Shown here piece after piece: positions 12,801 to 26,075 of a stretch of DNA of 64,000 nt (its first letter is position 1; each line of letters starts with the position of its first letter). Source of the DNA: Tanytarsus gracilentus (lineage: Eukaryota > Arthropoda > Insecta > Diptera > Chironomidae); NCBI GenBank assembly GCA_038502055.1, contig JAXRKN010000042.1:2294001-2358000 (forward strand), read 5' to 3'. The notes below the pieces were generated by a model that was not told the origin of the DNA, searched no databases, and worked only from the letters and a program-made list of their open reading frames with translations. Both the position numbers and the translations under genes were made by a program.

Positions 12801-15800
12801 CGACTCTATTGAAATGGGAAAATGTAAACGACTGTGTGAGACGAACAGAAAAATAAATGATGGAAAAAGTTCGTGTGTGATGATGCCAGGCGGCAGTGAG
12901 CTCAATGCACATTTTATAGATTCAGATGGGGCGAAAGTTAAATGAACATTTTCGTTCGAGGAGGGCAAAGTAATTTGAATAATAATTGCTTTACTGCTTC
13001 AATCGGATGCTGAAATTGTTCCGTAGATTCAAATCTTCACGTACAGTAATTGCATGGAGAAAAAGTTTTCTAATACGACTGAGGAATGACATGAATGAGA
13101 AATAAGATTTAATTTCTGTCAGCAGATTTAAAACATCTCCATTTTTCACCTTCTATCTTTCTCTTTATTTTCAGTGGAAAAATCGTTGGTGTATCATGCG
13201 AAAAATTTCACCGGTTGCAGGTGAGGAAACGATGTTTAGAATAAGAAAATAGGCATAAATAAAATGAGATATGGTTAATGTGTTCATTCGAATAAACGGA
13301 AGAAAATTATTTCTTGTTTTAAATCCAGGAAAAATTATTTTATGGAAATGTTTGAATTTTTCCAAAAATTCCGTTTAACGATTTAAATTCAATATTTAAC
13401 TGTGGATTTAAAAAAATCCTCAAAATATAAAAGATAATGTTTAAAAATCCTGGAACAAAAAATTTTAAAATCCACGTAAAAAAATTAAATTTCCACGACT
13501 TTTTCGAATGACCACCATAATCCCATCGCAACACATTAAAAACAATGAAACATAATTCACGCACGGATGAATATCGCAATTCGTCTCTTGCTAATTTTCA
13601 AGGCAAATACAGAACAATTTAAAACATTTTCCATTCCGGATGTGCGCTCACTGAAAAATGATGAAAATTTACCTTTTTTCTGCCTCCTTTTTTTTCTAAA
13701 ACTTTTCATTTACATTCGCACGCACATAAATTTAAATTATGTTGTTGCCCGATTTTGTTCTCGAGCATCACGCAAGAATAAAGAAAGTTGTAAACGAGAT
13801 GAAGATGAATAAGAAGATATGAAAATGCTTTTTATATGTTTTTACGGTTTCATTCTTTCCTCACACACATCCATAAAATTGAACAATTTATTTTCATTCA
13901 GACTGCGTCCATTTACAATTCTACAAGAATTCAACGGAGAGATACAAAAATGGTCCAACAAAAGCATCTTTATCGCTCCAGCATTTTCTCGGAATTGAGA
14001 CGGGCTTCACATTCGATAAGGAATCAAATACGATAGCGATTCTATGCGAAGACGTTATTGTTATATTGGCATTCGATACACGAGAAGTGCTCATGCAGTG
14101 GCAGGTCAAAATTTCAAGCCATTTAGGCGATGATATACAGTATCTTGTGTTGGTGGCATCAGCAACGACCAAAGTTAAAATTGCTGCCGGTCCCGCACGA
14201 CTACATATCCAAAATCAGCGATTCTGTATCACCACAGGCATCCCACCACGATTATCTGGGATTTGGCACTTTAACCATTTGAGGTATTATTTTTTCCGAT
14301 TGTGCTTTCAACAGTGGATGGAAAATTTATATTAAACATTTTTTAAATTTCTTTAAACCTTTCCATCCCTTGCACAATCGTAAGCCTTAAAAACCTCAGC
14401 ACTTTTATTGATTCTCTTATCTCTTTTCAATTACTTACACACACTTACTCAGACGCTATGGCATTGTTGATAATCGATTTTGCTTCGAAGGAGGATCTTC
14501 GAGTGGAAAATGTGAAGGATTTGTGGTACTAATTTCGGACTTCACTGAAGAGATTTCAAATTGCTTCAAACTAGCATCGCAGGGAAAGCTAAATAGTAAT
14601 AATCGCTACTCGAGAGCACTCGATGGCAGTCCGAGAAGAATGAAGGACACTCAAAGTTTGAAGTGTGATTGCTCATCATCATCCATATTTTGGCCATCAC
14701 AGGAGTCACGTGGACTCGATAGCTTTGTAAGTTGCGACTCGTCATCGCTCAACGATGAGATCGACTCGAGCGACGAGCTTAGTCATTTGTCAAGGTAATT
14801 ACAAGTCATTAATTTTTCTCATTAACTTTCACTTGACGTGCAATTAATTTCAATAACTTGAGGTGTCGGTGGCTTTTGTGGGTGTTCGTAAGACAAGCAT
14901 TTTCAGTGTTTAAGTGATAAATTTATTGATGGTGTCAATCAATTACTGGGGATGTTCAAGTTTCGAGCAAGTTGGAAAATGAAACAGATCAAAATTGAAA
15001 ATGGCAAATTTTTAATCACATTAAATTTATTAAAAATTGAATTGTCATGAAAATCACCACGCTACATATCTTATGAATCTCCCTCAGGAACTTACATGAC
15101 AAACTATTCATCACTCCCCTAATTTTTTTCTCATTCACCATCCAGAAAACGACACCCGCTGGAAAGATGTATGAGCTGTAGTTCAACAAGAAGAAATCCT
15201 ATACCATCGTCGATGTCACGTAGCTCTACCATCAACGAAGCGGACCATGAGGAGAAGTTTTTTGACGGACGGCAACCACCGAGAGCGACACGACATCCAA
15301 TGTCGACTAATGCCCTCACACCCGATCAAATTTCCATGCGCTCACAAGAGAGCTGTCCAAACTTTGCTGAGTACTCAGTGCCGAGGCAATTTTATCATCA
15401 GCAAGGACACACGGATGAGATTTCTTCCGTGCGTTCTATTTCTGTTCCGCCACGTAAGGTTATAATGAGGAATTTTGTTGGCAGCTATGAAAATTACGAC
15501 TCACCCCGAATTCTATCGCCGTCGAGCGATGGAACACAGGATGAGAATTATGATAGGCCTAGGTGAGTTATACGTGTACAATTTATCCCACTGTTTACTA
15601 ATAAACGATCAATGCTCGTTACTGTAATCTAATTTCCAGGAGTTTCAAAATGTACCTGGATCCGAATGGACACCAAACGATGGCGACGATGAGACAGCAC
15701 TTAAATTTTAATGGTGAAAATGGCAATTACTCAAAACCTCCGAGTGTCCATTGTTGCGTGAACAGCAGCCGTGGAATGATAAACGAGTCCAATTGTACAT

Positions 15801-17287
15801 GCCACAAAGTCATGTCATGGGCCGATAATTGGATTCCATGCAAGAGGGGAAACGGTATTGAAAATACGGGAGTGATTGTATCGAGAGTTAATCCATCCAC
15901 ACCTAATGTCATTCAAGTTATTGCTCAAGAGCCATCACGATGTAAATTAAATGCAGAGAATGGTAAAGTCTCGCTCTATGCACATGTCGATCTAGGTAAG
16001 AAGAATCAATCAAAAAGGATTATGGAGGAAATGCAGCAGCAGCCGGCATATGAAGAGCTTCGATGTACGAGTGATGCAGTGAATGCAAACTATGCGAATT
16101 TGAGCTTTGAAAAATCACTCGAAAACTATGAGAATGTTCGGGAGGTTTTAAAACGTGAGAGGGCACTGCCGAACAACACTATTCATTCGAATGACAATTA
16201 TATCGTGATGGAGTCAAAGGTTGATGTACCCGACTACATTCCAATGCAACCAGTTCCACCTCCTCCGGAAAAAGATTACGAAATAGTTGAAGAAAAGTCA
16301 CTCGAGGAAGTGGAAGTGCCAATGCGGAAGTCACGAAGTCTTAATGATCTAAAAAGAAGCACTGAGAGCTTGGAAATGAAGAAATCGCCTTCCTGTAGCA
16401 CACTTTTTGATTTTAAGAGAGAAATAGAAATTCACGTAGAAACATCTGCAGTCATTTATGAGAATGTCGGCACTAATCGCACTGCCATTGTTCATTCAAT
16501 CGAGCAGGAGTTGAAAGAGGAGCACGTTTATACTGAATGCGATTCAACGACTGCCAATCGGGATTCATCCGGCTCGAACGACTCAGGTGTGTCGGCATCC
16601 TCGTCCACAATTCGAAATAAAATCATCGAGAGGCCTGCGCTGAGTATTAAAACCAAAAGGCGATTACAGTTGAATCAACAAGTTAAGTCATGTGTTCATG
16701 CATCCCTAATACGCAAATCTCGAAGTTTTGATCCATTCGGGGATTCCATTCAATTTCAATTTAATGCCACCATGAACAATCGAACGCTCATGCACAATCA
16801 GTCAAACAAATGTCCGAGCCTAGGTGCAATCATGACGGGAAATATCGATTCGAATAGTACGAGTAGCGGGACTTCTGATATGTCTGATTACATTGAAACG
16901 TTATCGCTATCGAGTTATAGTTCAACTGACGCGGATGCTTTGAGGTGAATTTTTTGGCAACTCTTTAAAAGTTTGAAAGAGAAGTTTTCCGCTTTAATTT
17001 TAAATTACGCTGAAAAAAGTAGTAAAACAGAAAAATAGAAAGTGAAACGTTTTTTTCAAATTTAAACTATTAAATTTTTTTACCCAAAAGGTTCAAATTA
17101 AAAAGTAATTAACATTGAATTTATATCACTTAGAAATCGACAAGTCGCACTCCATAACCCAATTAACACGATGCGTCCTAGATCCGGAAAAGAGTATGAA
17201 AAAATTGACCGAATGGCATTGGCAAATCATCAACCGAACTCATTGCCAACTATCATAGCATCCACCTCATCATTAAATCCAAATTAA
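9877..17287 (+). CDS. Dok7: Dok-7-like adaptor (PH + IRS-type PTB), 900 aa
   Basis: Cytoplasmic adaptor of the downstream-of-kinase family; in vertebrates Dok-7 activates the receptor kinase MuSK and recruits Crk. Exons: 9877-9933, 13175-13220, 13902-14283, 14453-14794, 15146-15562, 15640-16944 and 17134-17287; all GT..AG, phases agree. The N terminus (EGSVKFRDGKKWKNRWCIMR, then SPVADC) is characteristic of the Dok-7 PH domain, residues about 6-110. The PTB domain follows, about 113-210, with GPARLHIQNQRFCIT, IPPRLSGIW, LRRYGIV and FCFEGGSSSGKCEG. The tail is long and polar. It has two YDxP motifs (Tyr393 in YDSP, Tyr411 in YDRP), the Crk/Nck SH2 consensus, and further tyrosines in YENV, YANL, YIPM and YEIV contexts. 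It is much longer than vertebrate Dok-7 (about 500 aa). Intron 1 (3.2 kb) is the only long intron. Confidence 0.88.
9934..13174 (+). other. Intron 1 of the Dok-7-like gene (3.2 kb)
   Basis: Flanked by donor gtaagt and an acceptor after a pyrimidine-rich stretch. No coding exon is supported in it. It holds a B-box motif on the minus strand at 11099-11109 and the short direct repeats at 12510-12596. Confidence 0.75.
12510..12596. repeat. 22 bp direct repeats flanking a 43 bp insert
   Basis: The 22 bp segment at 12510-12531 is repeated exactly at 12575-12596 (it includes TTTTAATCATTCAAATTC). The 43 bp between them carries CCAATA repeated in tandem. It could be a target-site-like duplication around a small insertion, or a local slippage duplication. 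Confidence 0.6.
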
Positions 17288-19896
17288 TTCCTTCATACAT
17301 GTATCGAAATAAATCCCGAAGATCTAAAGGAATTACCTGTGATAAATGTGAGTAATCAGCAATTTAATTCCATAGACTTTCTCCTTTATGAATTATTAAT
17401 GATCATTTTAATATCAGGTGAATTGATTTTAAAACGTGTAGCTCCAAGAAGATATAACAACAAGCAACAATGCCAACACAATCAATGGTTGTCAACGTAA
17501 CAGTATTTGATGAAAATTTATATTAGAAATTTCAAGTTTTATAAATTATTAAGAGAAAGGATTTGCGTAAAATGGGATGGCAATGTAGAGCCATCCTTAA
17601 AATTATAAAAAGGACATTTTACAAGAGTTTTAGAATAGAGACGAGTAGTGTGGGGAGTTTTCGCAAAAAATGTTTAAACTTTGAAAGTTTTACGTAAAAA
17701 TTGAGGGTTAAATTTTTAAAAGTTAAAAATTATTTTCGAAAATTCTTCAAAAAGGCAAGTTTAAAAGCCAAACAATTAACGATAATGCGTCAGGGAAAAA
17801 AGTCATTTTAATAATCAAAAAAGTCCTCCGTTGATAAAAATCAGCTCACCTAATTTCCCCGAGAAAAAAATGAGAAAATGTAAAATTTAAAAGTCTGATT
17901 TTCTTTACATCAATTTTTAATATCAAGAAAATATTTTAATGTAACACTATGTGCAAGATGTTTTTTTAAAATCAAAAGAAGCGATCAAAAGAAAAACATT
18001 TTCACCCGAACTTGGGAAAATTTGCAAGCTTCCTTCTAAGAATGTACAAAATAATAAAAAAGCTTAATGTAATAATGCTTGCTTTTATATTAAATGCAAT
18101 GTAAGGAAAATTTTATACAAATTGCCAGCAACGAATTTCTTTCCTTTAATTTTCCCAGATTAGCTCGTGGGGTTGGTGGAAAATGAGGTGATCTTTGTGA
18201 TTTAATAATTAAAAACTCTTAAAATTTATTTAAAAGTTTTTGAGTAATTTTCAATTATTCCACAACATTTATTTGACATCACCTCATTACAAAACCCCTA
18301 CGACGGACACGAAAAAAAAACTCTTATCTACATTTGTGATTTTAGCTACTTTCGTTAGCAATAACAATTCAGTGAATATTATCTAGAGATAAAAGAAGAA
18401 ACATTATGCATAGTCATTGGACCAGACATTACAAGGAGATAACATTTAAATACAATTTATATATATGCGTGCAACATTAGTAACATAAATAACCATTAAC
18501 TAGTCGCTCATGTAGAAAAGTAGAATAGATGCACTTTTATCAGTTTCAATTTAAAAATGCTTTCAATGCAACTTTTTAACAAAATTAAAAATTAATCAAA
18601 AGAATTTCTTTAGTCGTAGGAATAAGAATTTTTCTAGTCCACATTTTAATTCACTTTAAAATGCACCTTGTAAATATTTTATGGAGATAAAATTTGCTTT
18701 CAATGTGATGATGAAAAATTTTCACGTAGATTGCAGCAAAAAAAATTATGTACGCTCGTCCGGGATTTTATTGATAAATTTTTTTCGAGAGGAAAATAAA
18801 AATTTTAATATCGTGAAATTGACCTAAGATCCAGGAAAAGTTTAGAAGTCCAGGAAAAGCACTAAAATTATTTTTCTGTAACAAAATTTCAGAATTTTCA
18901 AGAAAAAGTCGAAAAAATTAATCCACAAATTCCATCTCAAAAAATTTATCGCTTTAATCCCGGCTTTAATCAAAAAGCTCACAAAAAAAACTTGCTCAAG
19001 GTATTATTATAAACATTTTTCTACTGTTAAAACAAGCAATAATCCCTTATAAATCCAATGAAAAATTATAAAACTATACCACAACCGCAGTAACAACAAT
19101 TTTTGATATGAAAAAAACTTCTTTTGTACAATTTTTTTTATCGAATCTCTAAGACGAAAAAAAAATAAAGAATGAAAAAATTTCAAACGAAAAAAGCAAA
19201 AAGTCCATTATTTTATCATCAAACAAACGAGTTGTCATCATCGCATCGATGATGCTGGTGTAGAGAATGAAAATATATCTGAAAATGACAAGACATAAAA
19301 AATTTATTATATAGAATCTTTTTTTGTTTTTCAGTTTTCTATTCAAATGGAACTCTGCTGATAACAGAAGAAACATGCAAGAAAGATTTGTCACAGAGAA
19401 AAAAAAGCAGCTTGATGTAAATATTGGATTGGAGGTGGGGGCAGAAAGGCGGCAAAGAGTTTTGAAGGGGTTGAAAAAAAGTTGGAAATATTTCGCTATG
19501 AGTTTATAAAAAGGTTAGAGAGATATTTGAGGAGACACAAAGCCTCTCATGTTTCACAAAATTGTCGATTTAAAGACTTTAAATTGCGAACTTGAATTTT
19601 TATGTGCAATTTTTTTTTAAATTTTAAAGATGTGAAAATAAAATAATTTTAAAATTTCTCTGCATGGAAAAAAATAAAATTTGCTATTTATCACTTAAAT
19701 AAACTCAAAAAGCTCAATTTTAAAACTTCTTCAAATTATTTTTTAAAAATTCGTAACGTACTTTTAAAATTCAAATGCACTCTCCTCTCAAACTCGAGAG
19801 TCGCAAAACACAAAAAGAACTTTTTTCTTCAGTTCTTGGTTTAATAATTTAAGTAGATTATTTAATAAAAACAGCAGCAAAATGAGAACTTAGAGA
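17288..19896. other. Intergenic, 2.6 kb, no supported gene
   Basis: AT-rich spacer between two plus-strand genes. It contains many near-AATAAA strings and short open frames (for example 19149-19509 on both strands) without domain content. The mannosidase promoter should lie in its last few hundred bases; no clear core promoter element seen. Confidence 0.5.
17308..17313 (+). terminator. Polyadenylation signal AATAAA of the Dok-7-like gene
   Basis: AATAAA, 20 bp after the stop codon at 17287. It is close to the stop, so a longer 3' UTR using a later signal is possible. Confidence 0.4.
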
Positions 19897-22096
19897 ATGT
19901 TTGACAACAGAGATTACATTGCCGTGTCTGTATTTGACGATTCTTATCGTAAAAGAAGCTTCAAGAGGGTAAAAATTACAATTTTCAGTATCCAAAAAAG
20001 TTCTTTTGGTGACAATTTTTAATTTTTATTAAATTTTTAGCAATGGAACTCACTTTCGCGTTTCCAAAAGAACTTAATTCTATTGATAATATTTGGAGGA
20101 GCTCTGCTCGGCGTTTTCCTTACATTTCAAGGCCGTAAACCACATCCAGAAGAGCCTGGATCTTCTTCATTACACGTCAATAGTGAAAAATTCCTCGACA
20201 ACAACAACAGTGACCACGATAAGAGTAAAAAGATACAGATATTACCCTTGAAAGTGAGTAATTCATAAACCACTTGTGCACTTATACGTGACTTGATTGT
20301 TTTGTTGATTATGTCTCTCGTTCATTTTGTACATTTGCACACACAAACACACACACATTTTCAAATCCATTAGGATGACGACACATCATCTATTCGTATG
20401 CAAAATCAAAATCATATTCAACCGGATGTTGGTGGCGGTGATTGGGAAGAGTTTGAAAATGCACAACATCCCCTTGACAATCCTCAGGCTGAAGAGCCCA
20501 AAATACCCGTACCCGTAGCTATAGCTAAAAAAGAAATGCAAAATCAGTTGCAAGAAGTTAATACTCAGATGAGTTTTAAGGTACTTTTAACAATGTCCCT
20601 GTGTTCATTTTTCATATGCTTGGCTTTTGTGCAATTTTTTCTTTATCCTTTTTTATTTTAATTTATATACTTTTAGGGTCCACAAAATGAGAGACAACGA
20701 GCTGTTGTTGCTGCCATGAAACATTCGTGGACTGGCTATAAGAACTTTGCATTCGGCCATGATAATCTCAAGCCAATTACTCAAACATACAGCGACTGGT
20801 TCAATCTTGGACTTACAATCATCGATGCACTCGATACACTTTATATGATGGACATGCAGGAGGAGTTTGGTGAAGGCAAACGATGGGTGGAAGAATCACT
20901 GCATCTTGATGTTAATCGTGATGTAAACTTATTTGAAGTCACCATTAGAGTGCTTGGCGGTTTGCTTTCAATCTATCATTTAAGTGGCGAAGAAATTTTC
21001 CTCTCTAAAGCCACCGAACTTGGGCATCGCCTCATGCCAGCATTCGAATCCCCATCACTGATTCCATACTCTGATGTTAATTTAAATACACTGAAAGCAC
21101 ATGCACCCAAGTGGTCACCAGACTCGTCCACATCAGAAGTCACAACCATTCAATTAGAATTCAGAGATCTCTCGCGTGTTACAAATGATCCAATTTTTGA
21201 AAATGCCGTTGCTAAAGTTAGCGAAAAAGTTCATGAATTACCCAAGACCGATGGCCTTGTGCCGATTTTTATCAACGCAAACACCGGATCATTTCGACTT
21301 TTTTCGACAATTTCGCTGGGTGCGAGAGGAGACTCCTACTATGAGTATTTAATTAAACAATGGCTTCAAACTGGAAAGAAAGCCGATGATTATCTCATAG
21401 AGGATTATAAGGAGGCCATTGCTGGTGTGATTAAAAATTTGAGGAGAGTGACGCCAAATGAAAAACATGTTTATATTGGGGAGCTGCTGAATAGCAAAGA
21501 CTTTAAGCCTAAAATGGATCATTTGACATGGTGAGTTGGTTGTTATAATTAAAAAGTTATAACTATAATGAGTTTAATTTTTTAGTTATCTCCCTGGAAC
21601 ACTTATTCTCGGTCATAAACACGGCATGCCACAATCGCATCTAACACTCGCTAATGATCTTCTCGAAACTTGCTATCAAACCTACATGAAGCAACCGACA
21701 GGACTTGCACCTGAAATCACATATTTTAATCTCGAGGGTGAGAGCACTACAGATATCTATGTAAAAACTGCAGACGCTCACAACCTTCAACGACCAGAAT
21801 TTATCGAGAGTCTTTACTACTTTTATGCAATCACGGGTAACAAAACGTATCAAGATATGGGATGGAATATCTTTCAGTCATTCGAGAAGTACACGCGAGT
21901 TCAACACGGCTACACCTCAATTGGAAATGTTAAGAGTGCTCTGAACATACGTCCAAAAGATATGATGGAAACTTTTTGGCTAGGTGAAACTCTTAAATAT
22001 TTTTACCTTTTATTTAGCGATGATCGCAATGAAGTGGATTTGGATAAATTTGTTTTTAATACCGAAGCACATTTGATTCCGATGCGCGACAATTAA
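19897..22096 (+). CDS. ER mannosyl-oligosaccharide alpha-1,2-mannosidase (GH47, MAN1B1-type), 618 aa
   Basis: Class I alpha-mannosidase that trims Man9GlcNAc2 to Man8 in the ER/early secretory pathway and marks slow-folding glycoproteins for ERAD. Exons: 19897-19968, 20041-20253, 20374-20580, 20677-21530 and 21586-22096; phases agree. Type II membrane topology: short cytosolic tail, one membrane segment at residues about 36-53, polar stem to about 165, then the GH47 catalytic domain to the end. Acidic residues matching the three catalytic acids of human ER mannosidase I are visible: Glu251 (NLFEVTI), Asp383 (LGARGDSYYEYL) and Glu523 (RPEFIESLYYFY). The Ca2+-binding C-terminal Thr608 lies in FNTEAHLIP. 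The DHLTCYLPGT segment places a conserved Cys at 449. MAN1B1-type is preferred over Golgi MAN1A because of GKRWVEESLHLDVN and the LPGTLILG segment. Confidence 0.93.
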
Positions 22097-23046
22097 TTCG
22101 TTAACTTGACATTATATCAATTTTTTTTATGGTTGATGAAAATTCAAATGGAAACCGACGACACTTAAAATCATTAAAAATGTGATTTTAGATTTAAACA
22201 AAAATTCCACGAAAGAAAAGATATTTTTTAGAACGGGAAATTATTGCGAAACTTCCATCAAGATTGCAAAATTGAAAAATTTTCCCTGAAAATATTTTTA
22301 GCTATAGCTTTAGCTAATTATTTTTGACTTTCGACCATCAAAAATTGTAAAACTTTAAAATGATATTAAAACTACTTTTTCCTCTTAATTGTTAAAAATT
22401 TCACTTTCAAAGGCATTTTATGTAATATGAAGAAATACCACTAGGAATGTTAATTTTTTTATGTTTTAGTCGCTAAATTGTCTGTAAAGATTTTCTTCTT
22501 TGTATATAAAATAATTAAAATTAAAAATCGTTTGTTTCAATTTAAATTTTTAATTAAATTTCTTCTGGAACAAAAAAAAGTGATTTAATCAAAATGAATT
22601 GGCAATTTTTTATTAAAATTAATTTTGATTGAAGATGTACATCGGGCAATTAACACTTAATATAAACAATTAATTGAAGTGAATGGGGTGCGATAGCATC
22701 TAGGATGCTCTCTTTATTACTTTTTAAGTATCTTTCGTGGTGGGTTTTTCAAATTGTTAAGTGGCGTAAGTGATGATAAAAAATATTTTTTATTGGGGCA
22801 GTGACACGTCGAGAGAGTTTTCGCATTCACTTATCGCTACTCCAAATTTTGCTTATAAATAATACCGTTAACTTAACTACTCACTAATTGGAATCAGAAA
22901 TAAAATTATTTGAGTCCGCCTTAAATTAATTTAAATATTTTTCATCACCTAAAATTTAATTTCTAACCAATCAGTGCTAAATTTTGAAATGTCGCATCGC
23001 CACTTCGGGGAATGTGGTATGAAAAGAATTTAATTAAAATTATTGC
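22097..23046. other. Spacer between convergent genes
   Basis: Joins the 3' ends of the mannosidase (+) and the transporter (-). AT-rich, no coding potential seen; 3' UTRs of both genes are expected here. Confidence 0.6.
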
Positions 23047-24811
23047 TTACTTATTGTTATTTCTCCTACTATCAAGCATATCAAATTCTTCATCCCGACG
23101 ACCTTGTTCCAAATTTTTATTCTGCTGTCCAAGTTTTTCTGCTTGATGAATCGTATCGGGTAAATCTTGCTTGTATGTCTCGGGCAAAAATGTCGATAGA
23201 AATCCTCCAACCAATGTCCCAATGCCAAAAATTAAGATTGGCAGGGCACGCCAATATTCGGCCGAATAAAGGATGTGTGGACTTAGAGTTGCTCCGATCC
23301 TTGCGCTCATCGAGCACATTCCTAAAGCCACATTTCTAATCACAGTCGGAAATTGTTCAACAGAGAATAAGTAAATTGTGCCGTAAGACGCTGTTACGCT
23401 CATTTTACCGAGCATTGTAAGTGTGATCTTAAGCCAGTTCATATTTTCAGGAACTATTAATGAGGTAAGAAGAACCAAACCCGCGAATGTTAAATTAGCA
23501 GTGAGGACTTTCTTTCGACCAAAGCGATTCTACAGAAAAAATTTAAAATAAATTTAAATAATTGAAAATTTTAGTTTTAGCTCACCAAAGTCAATAAAAG
23601 TATGATGTAACCCGGAATTTCGACAGCACCGCTTAAAATGTGGTTCAATCTCGGATTGCCATCAATTAATTCTCCACTACTCCAGCTGAGACCATAGTAA
23701 GCTCCCGAAACAACAAACCAGTCCATGAAAATCAGCACTGCTTTAGTCCTCAAGTGCGGCTGTCTAAATAGATCGAGAACGGATGGTTTTGTGCCGGCAT
23801 TCTCTTCGCCTTCTTGCTTCTCTGACTCAATAAATTTAGCCAAAATTTCTTTCGGCAATTCCACTTTGTTTGAGTGAGCAATTTTCTGAATTTGTATGAT
23901 GGCTTTTCTCATTTTGTTTTTTGTCAAAAGCCATCGCACAGACTCGGGTATGAACCACCAATATGTGAGGAAAATGAGACCGGGCAATGTGATTGCGATT
24001 TGATATAAACGCCAGTCAGTTATGTAGATTGCAATGACACCCATTAGCATAAATCCCAATGAGAAGAACATCATAAAAATTACGCCGGCTTGCATTCGAA
24101 GTTCCTTTCCGAACATTTCGAGAGACAGACAATAGGCGACCAAAAACACACCCGAAGTTGTCGCGCCAACAACCTATAGAATTTAAAATATTTGCGACTA
24201 GTACTTGAGAGGAAAAATGTGTGTCAAACTTAACTCACCATTCTAAAAATAGTGAACATATAAAAGTTGGTCGAAAATGCAGTTAAAATTCCAAAAACTA
24301 ATTGACTTATGAGCGATATAACAAACACCTTTCTTCGACCATAAATGTCGGACGCGTGACCGAATGCAAAACTACCGATGAAAACGCCAATCATAAAACA
24401 CGAATCGGACATTGCTTTATAATAATCGCGATCGCAAACTAGCTCGAAATCTTTGTAAGCCGATGACTGAAATTTACTTTCATCCCAAATGAAATCACCC
24501 GAACATTTAAGCTCCTCATGGAGGATGGTTGTGTTTAGTGCATAAGAGTGATCACTGTAGAATGAACAATTCGAGTATTTTTCATCTTCGAGTGGAAATG
24601 ATTGATTGAGAATTTCGGTGGAAAGCCAAAAAGTTGAATTTGTCGACTCTTCAGGCTGCAGCCGACATCGATGGTTCATCTTGCCGAGTATAAAGACACT
24701 GCTGAGCTTATGAAAGGCGCACAGGATTATGGGAATGCAGAGTAAAATATAGTTTCGCAATTGATAGGCGGAAAAATTTCCAATTTGCGCTAACAAGTCA
24801 TCGTAATTCAT
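23047..24811 (-). CDS. SLC22-family organic cation/anion transporter (MFS), 547 aa
   Basis: Plasma-membrane solute carrier of the major facilitator superfamily, SLC22/Orct type; substrate cannot be told from sequence. Exons (minus strand): 24811-24239, 24173-23586 and 23529-23047; all in phase 0. Met at 24811 (MNYDDLLAQIGNFSAYQLRN) is the typical SLC22 start; the upstream GTG-initiated extension is ignored. Visible hallmarks: a large first extracellular loop with several Cys and N-glycosylation sites (NST, NCS, NTT), the loop 2/3 motif ASDIYGRRK, PESVRWLL after TM6, the TM7 segment WFVVSGAYYGLSW, and NRFGRKK in the loop after TM8. Twelve membrane segments are plausible; length is normal. Orct-like is a family-level call only. 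Confidence 0.9.
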
Positions 24812-26075
24812 TTTTCTAAAGGTAAAAGAATTCTCTTTCGCACACACGAAATTATTCTTCTTGTTCTTTTACACCGCTTCTTTTATAATGATATATTTCA
24901 ATATTTTTTTTGCGAACACGATTTGCAGGAGAGAGAGAAACGAGAATATACGGCCGCGATAAATAAAAATTCGCCTCTCAATGCAGCCGACTGACTCAGA
25001 CTGACTAATGTAAAAGCTCTCACGAAAAACAGAATTTAATTTTTCTTTTCATGTAAGAGCAGACACAAAATTTTTGAGAGAGCGACCACGTGGCCTCTCT
25101 TGCTGTGTGTTCATTACGCGTTTAAAAGTTAGCAAGAAAAAGAAGAAATTGATTTTTTAAACTCATTTTTCCACTGCACGCGGAGGATTTTTATTTTTGA
25201 AAATTATGTTTCGCCTTTTCTCAATAAATATTCACATATATTTTACTTTTTTTTGTAGTTTCATTACATCTACAAATTTTCCATTTTTATTTTCTTGTCC
25301 TCAGACTTTTTTTTATGGCGGAGAGAAAAAAAAATAATTTATTAAAACCGCAAAACCTAAAAAATAATAATTTAAAGTTGTCAATAAAAATTTATCAATT
25401 GAAAAAATTACAACATGTGTGTGTGTTGATGAATGTGTCGTTTGTCACACTTATAGCAATTATATTTCAAATATATTTTATCATGCTGTCGCAATACTGA
25501 GAAATTTCGTGAAATCAGCTAAAATATTTGGTTCAGCTTTTTTCATGGAAGGGTTTGGGTTGGATGTGAGGGAGTTTATTGAATTATCGAAAGTATCTTT
25601 GGAAAATTAAAGCCTAAATTCATAAAGAGTGAATCGTTAAGCGATTTTTTTGAATTTCATAATTGTTAATTGACGAAGCACGTTAATTTTTATGCCCACT
25701 TTGAAATGAATCCATTATTTATCTATTTCTCCTTAAAATGAATAATTAACCAAAATTGTTTTAGACATTTCATGATTATTAAAAACGTTCATCTTCTTGG
25801 ACGGACACGAAAAAATTTCCTGGATTTTAATTTAAAAATCTTAAATTTTTTAATCATAACCGAGTTAAGAGGAAACTGCAATGAGTCAGCGCTGATAATA
25901 AAAAATGAATTATTTTTGCATATTTTATGGTGTAATTCTATATAAACTTTAATACATTCTTTTCCTCGTGAGATCATTTTGTTCTTTAATTCAGTTCATT
26001 CTTGACTTCTCGCTCGTGAAGACAAATTTTAAATAAGTTTGAAATAATTTTGATTTTTTAAATCATTCTGAGAAA
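24812..26075. other. Divergent intergenic region between the transporter and the intronless ORF
   Basis: Contains the 5' side of both genes. TATAAA at 25941-25946, followed 35 bp later by TCATTT (an Inr-like string), could serve the plus-strand ORF at 26076; spacing is not ideal. Several GAGAG strings lie at 24930-25090. No coding exon supported. Confidence 0.4.

Noticed and set aside
24809..24847. Upstream GTG-initiated extension of the transporter
   Set aside because: SLC22 proteins start at the MNYDDLL-type Met; a non-ATG start is not needed.
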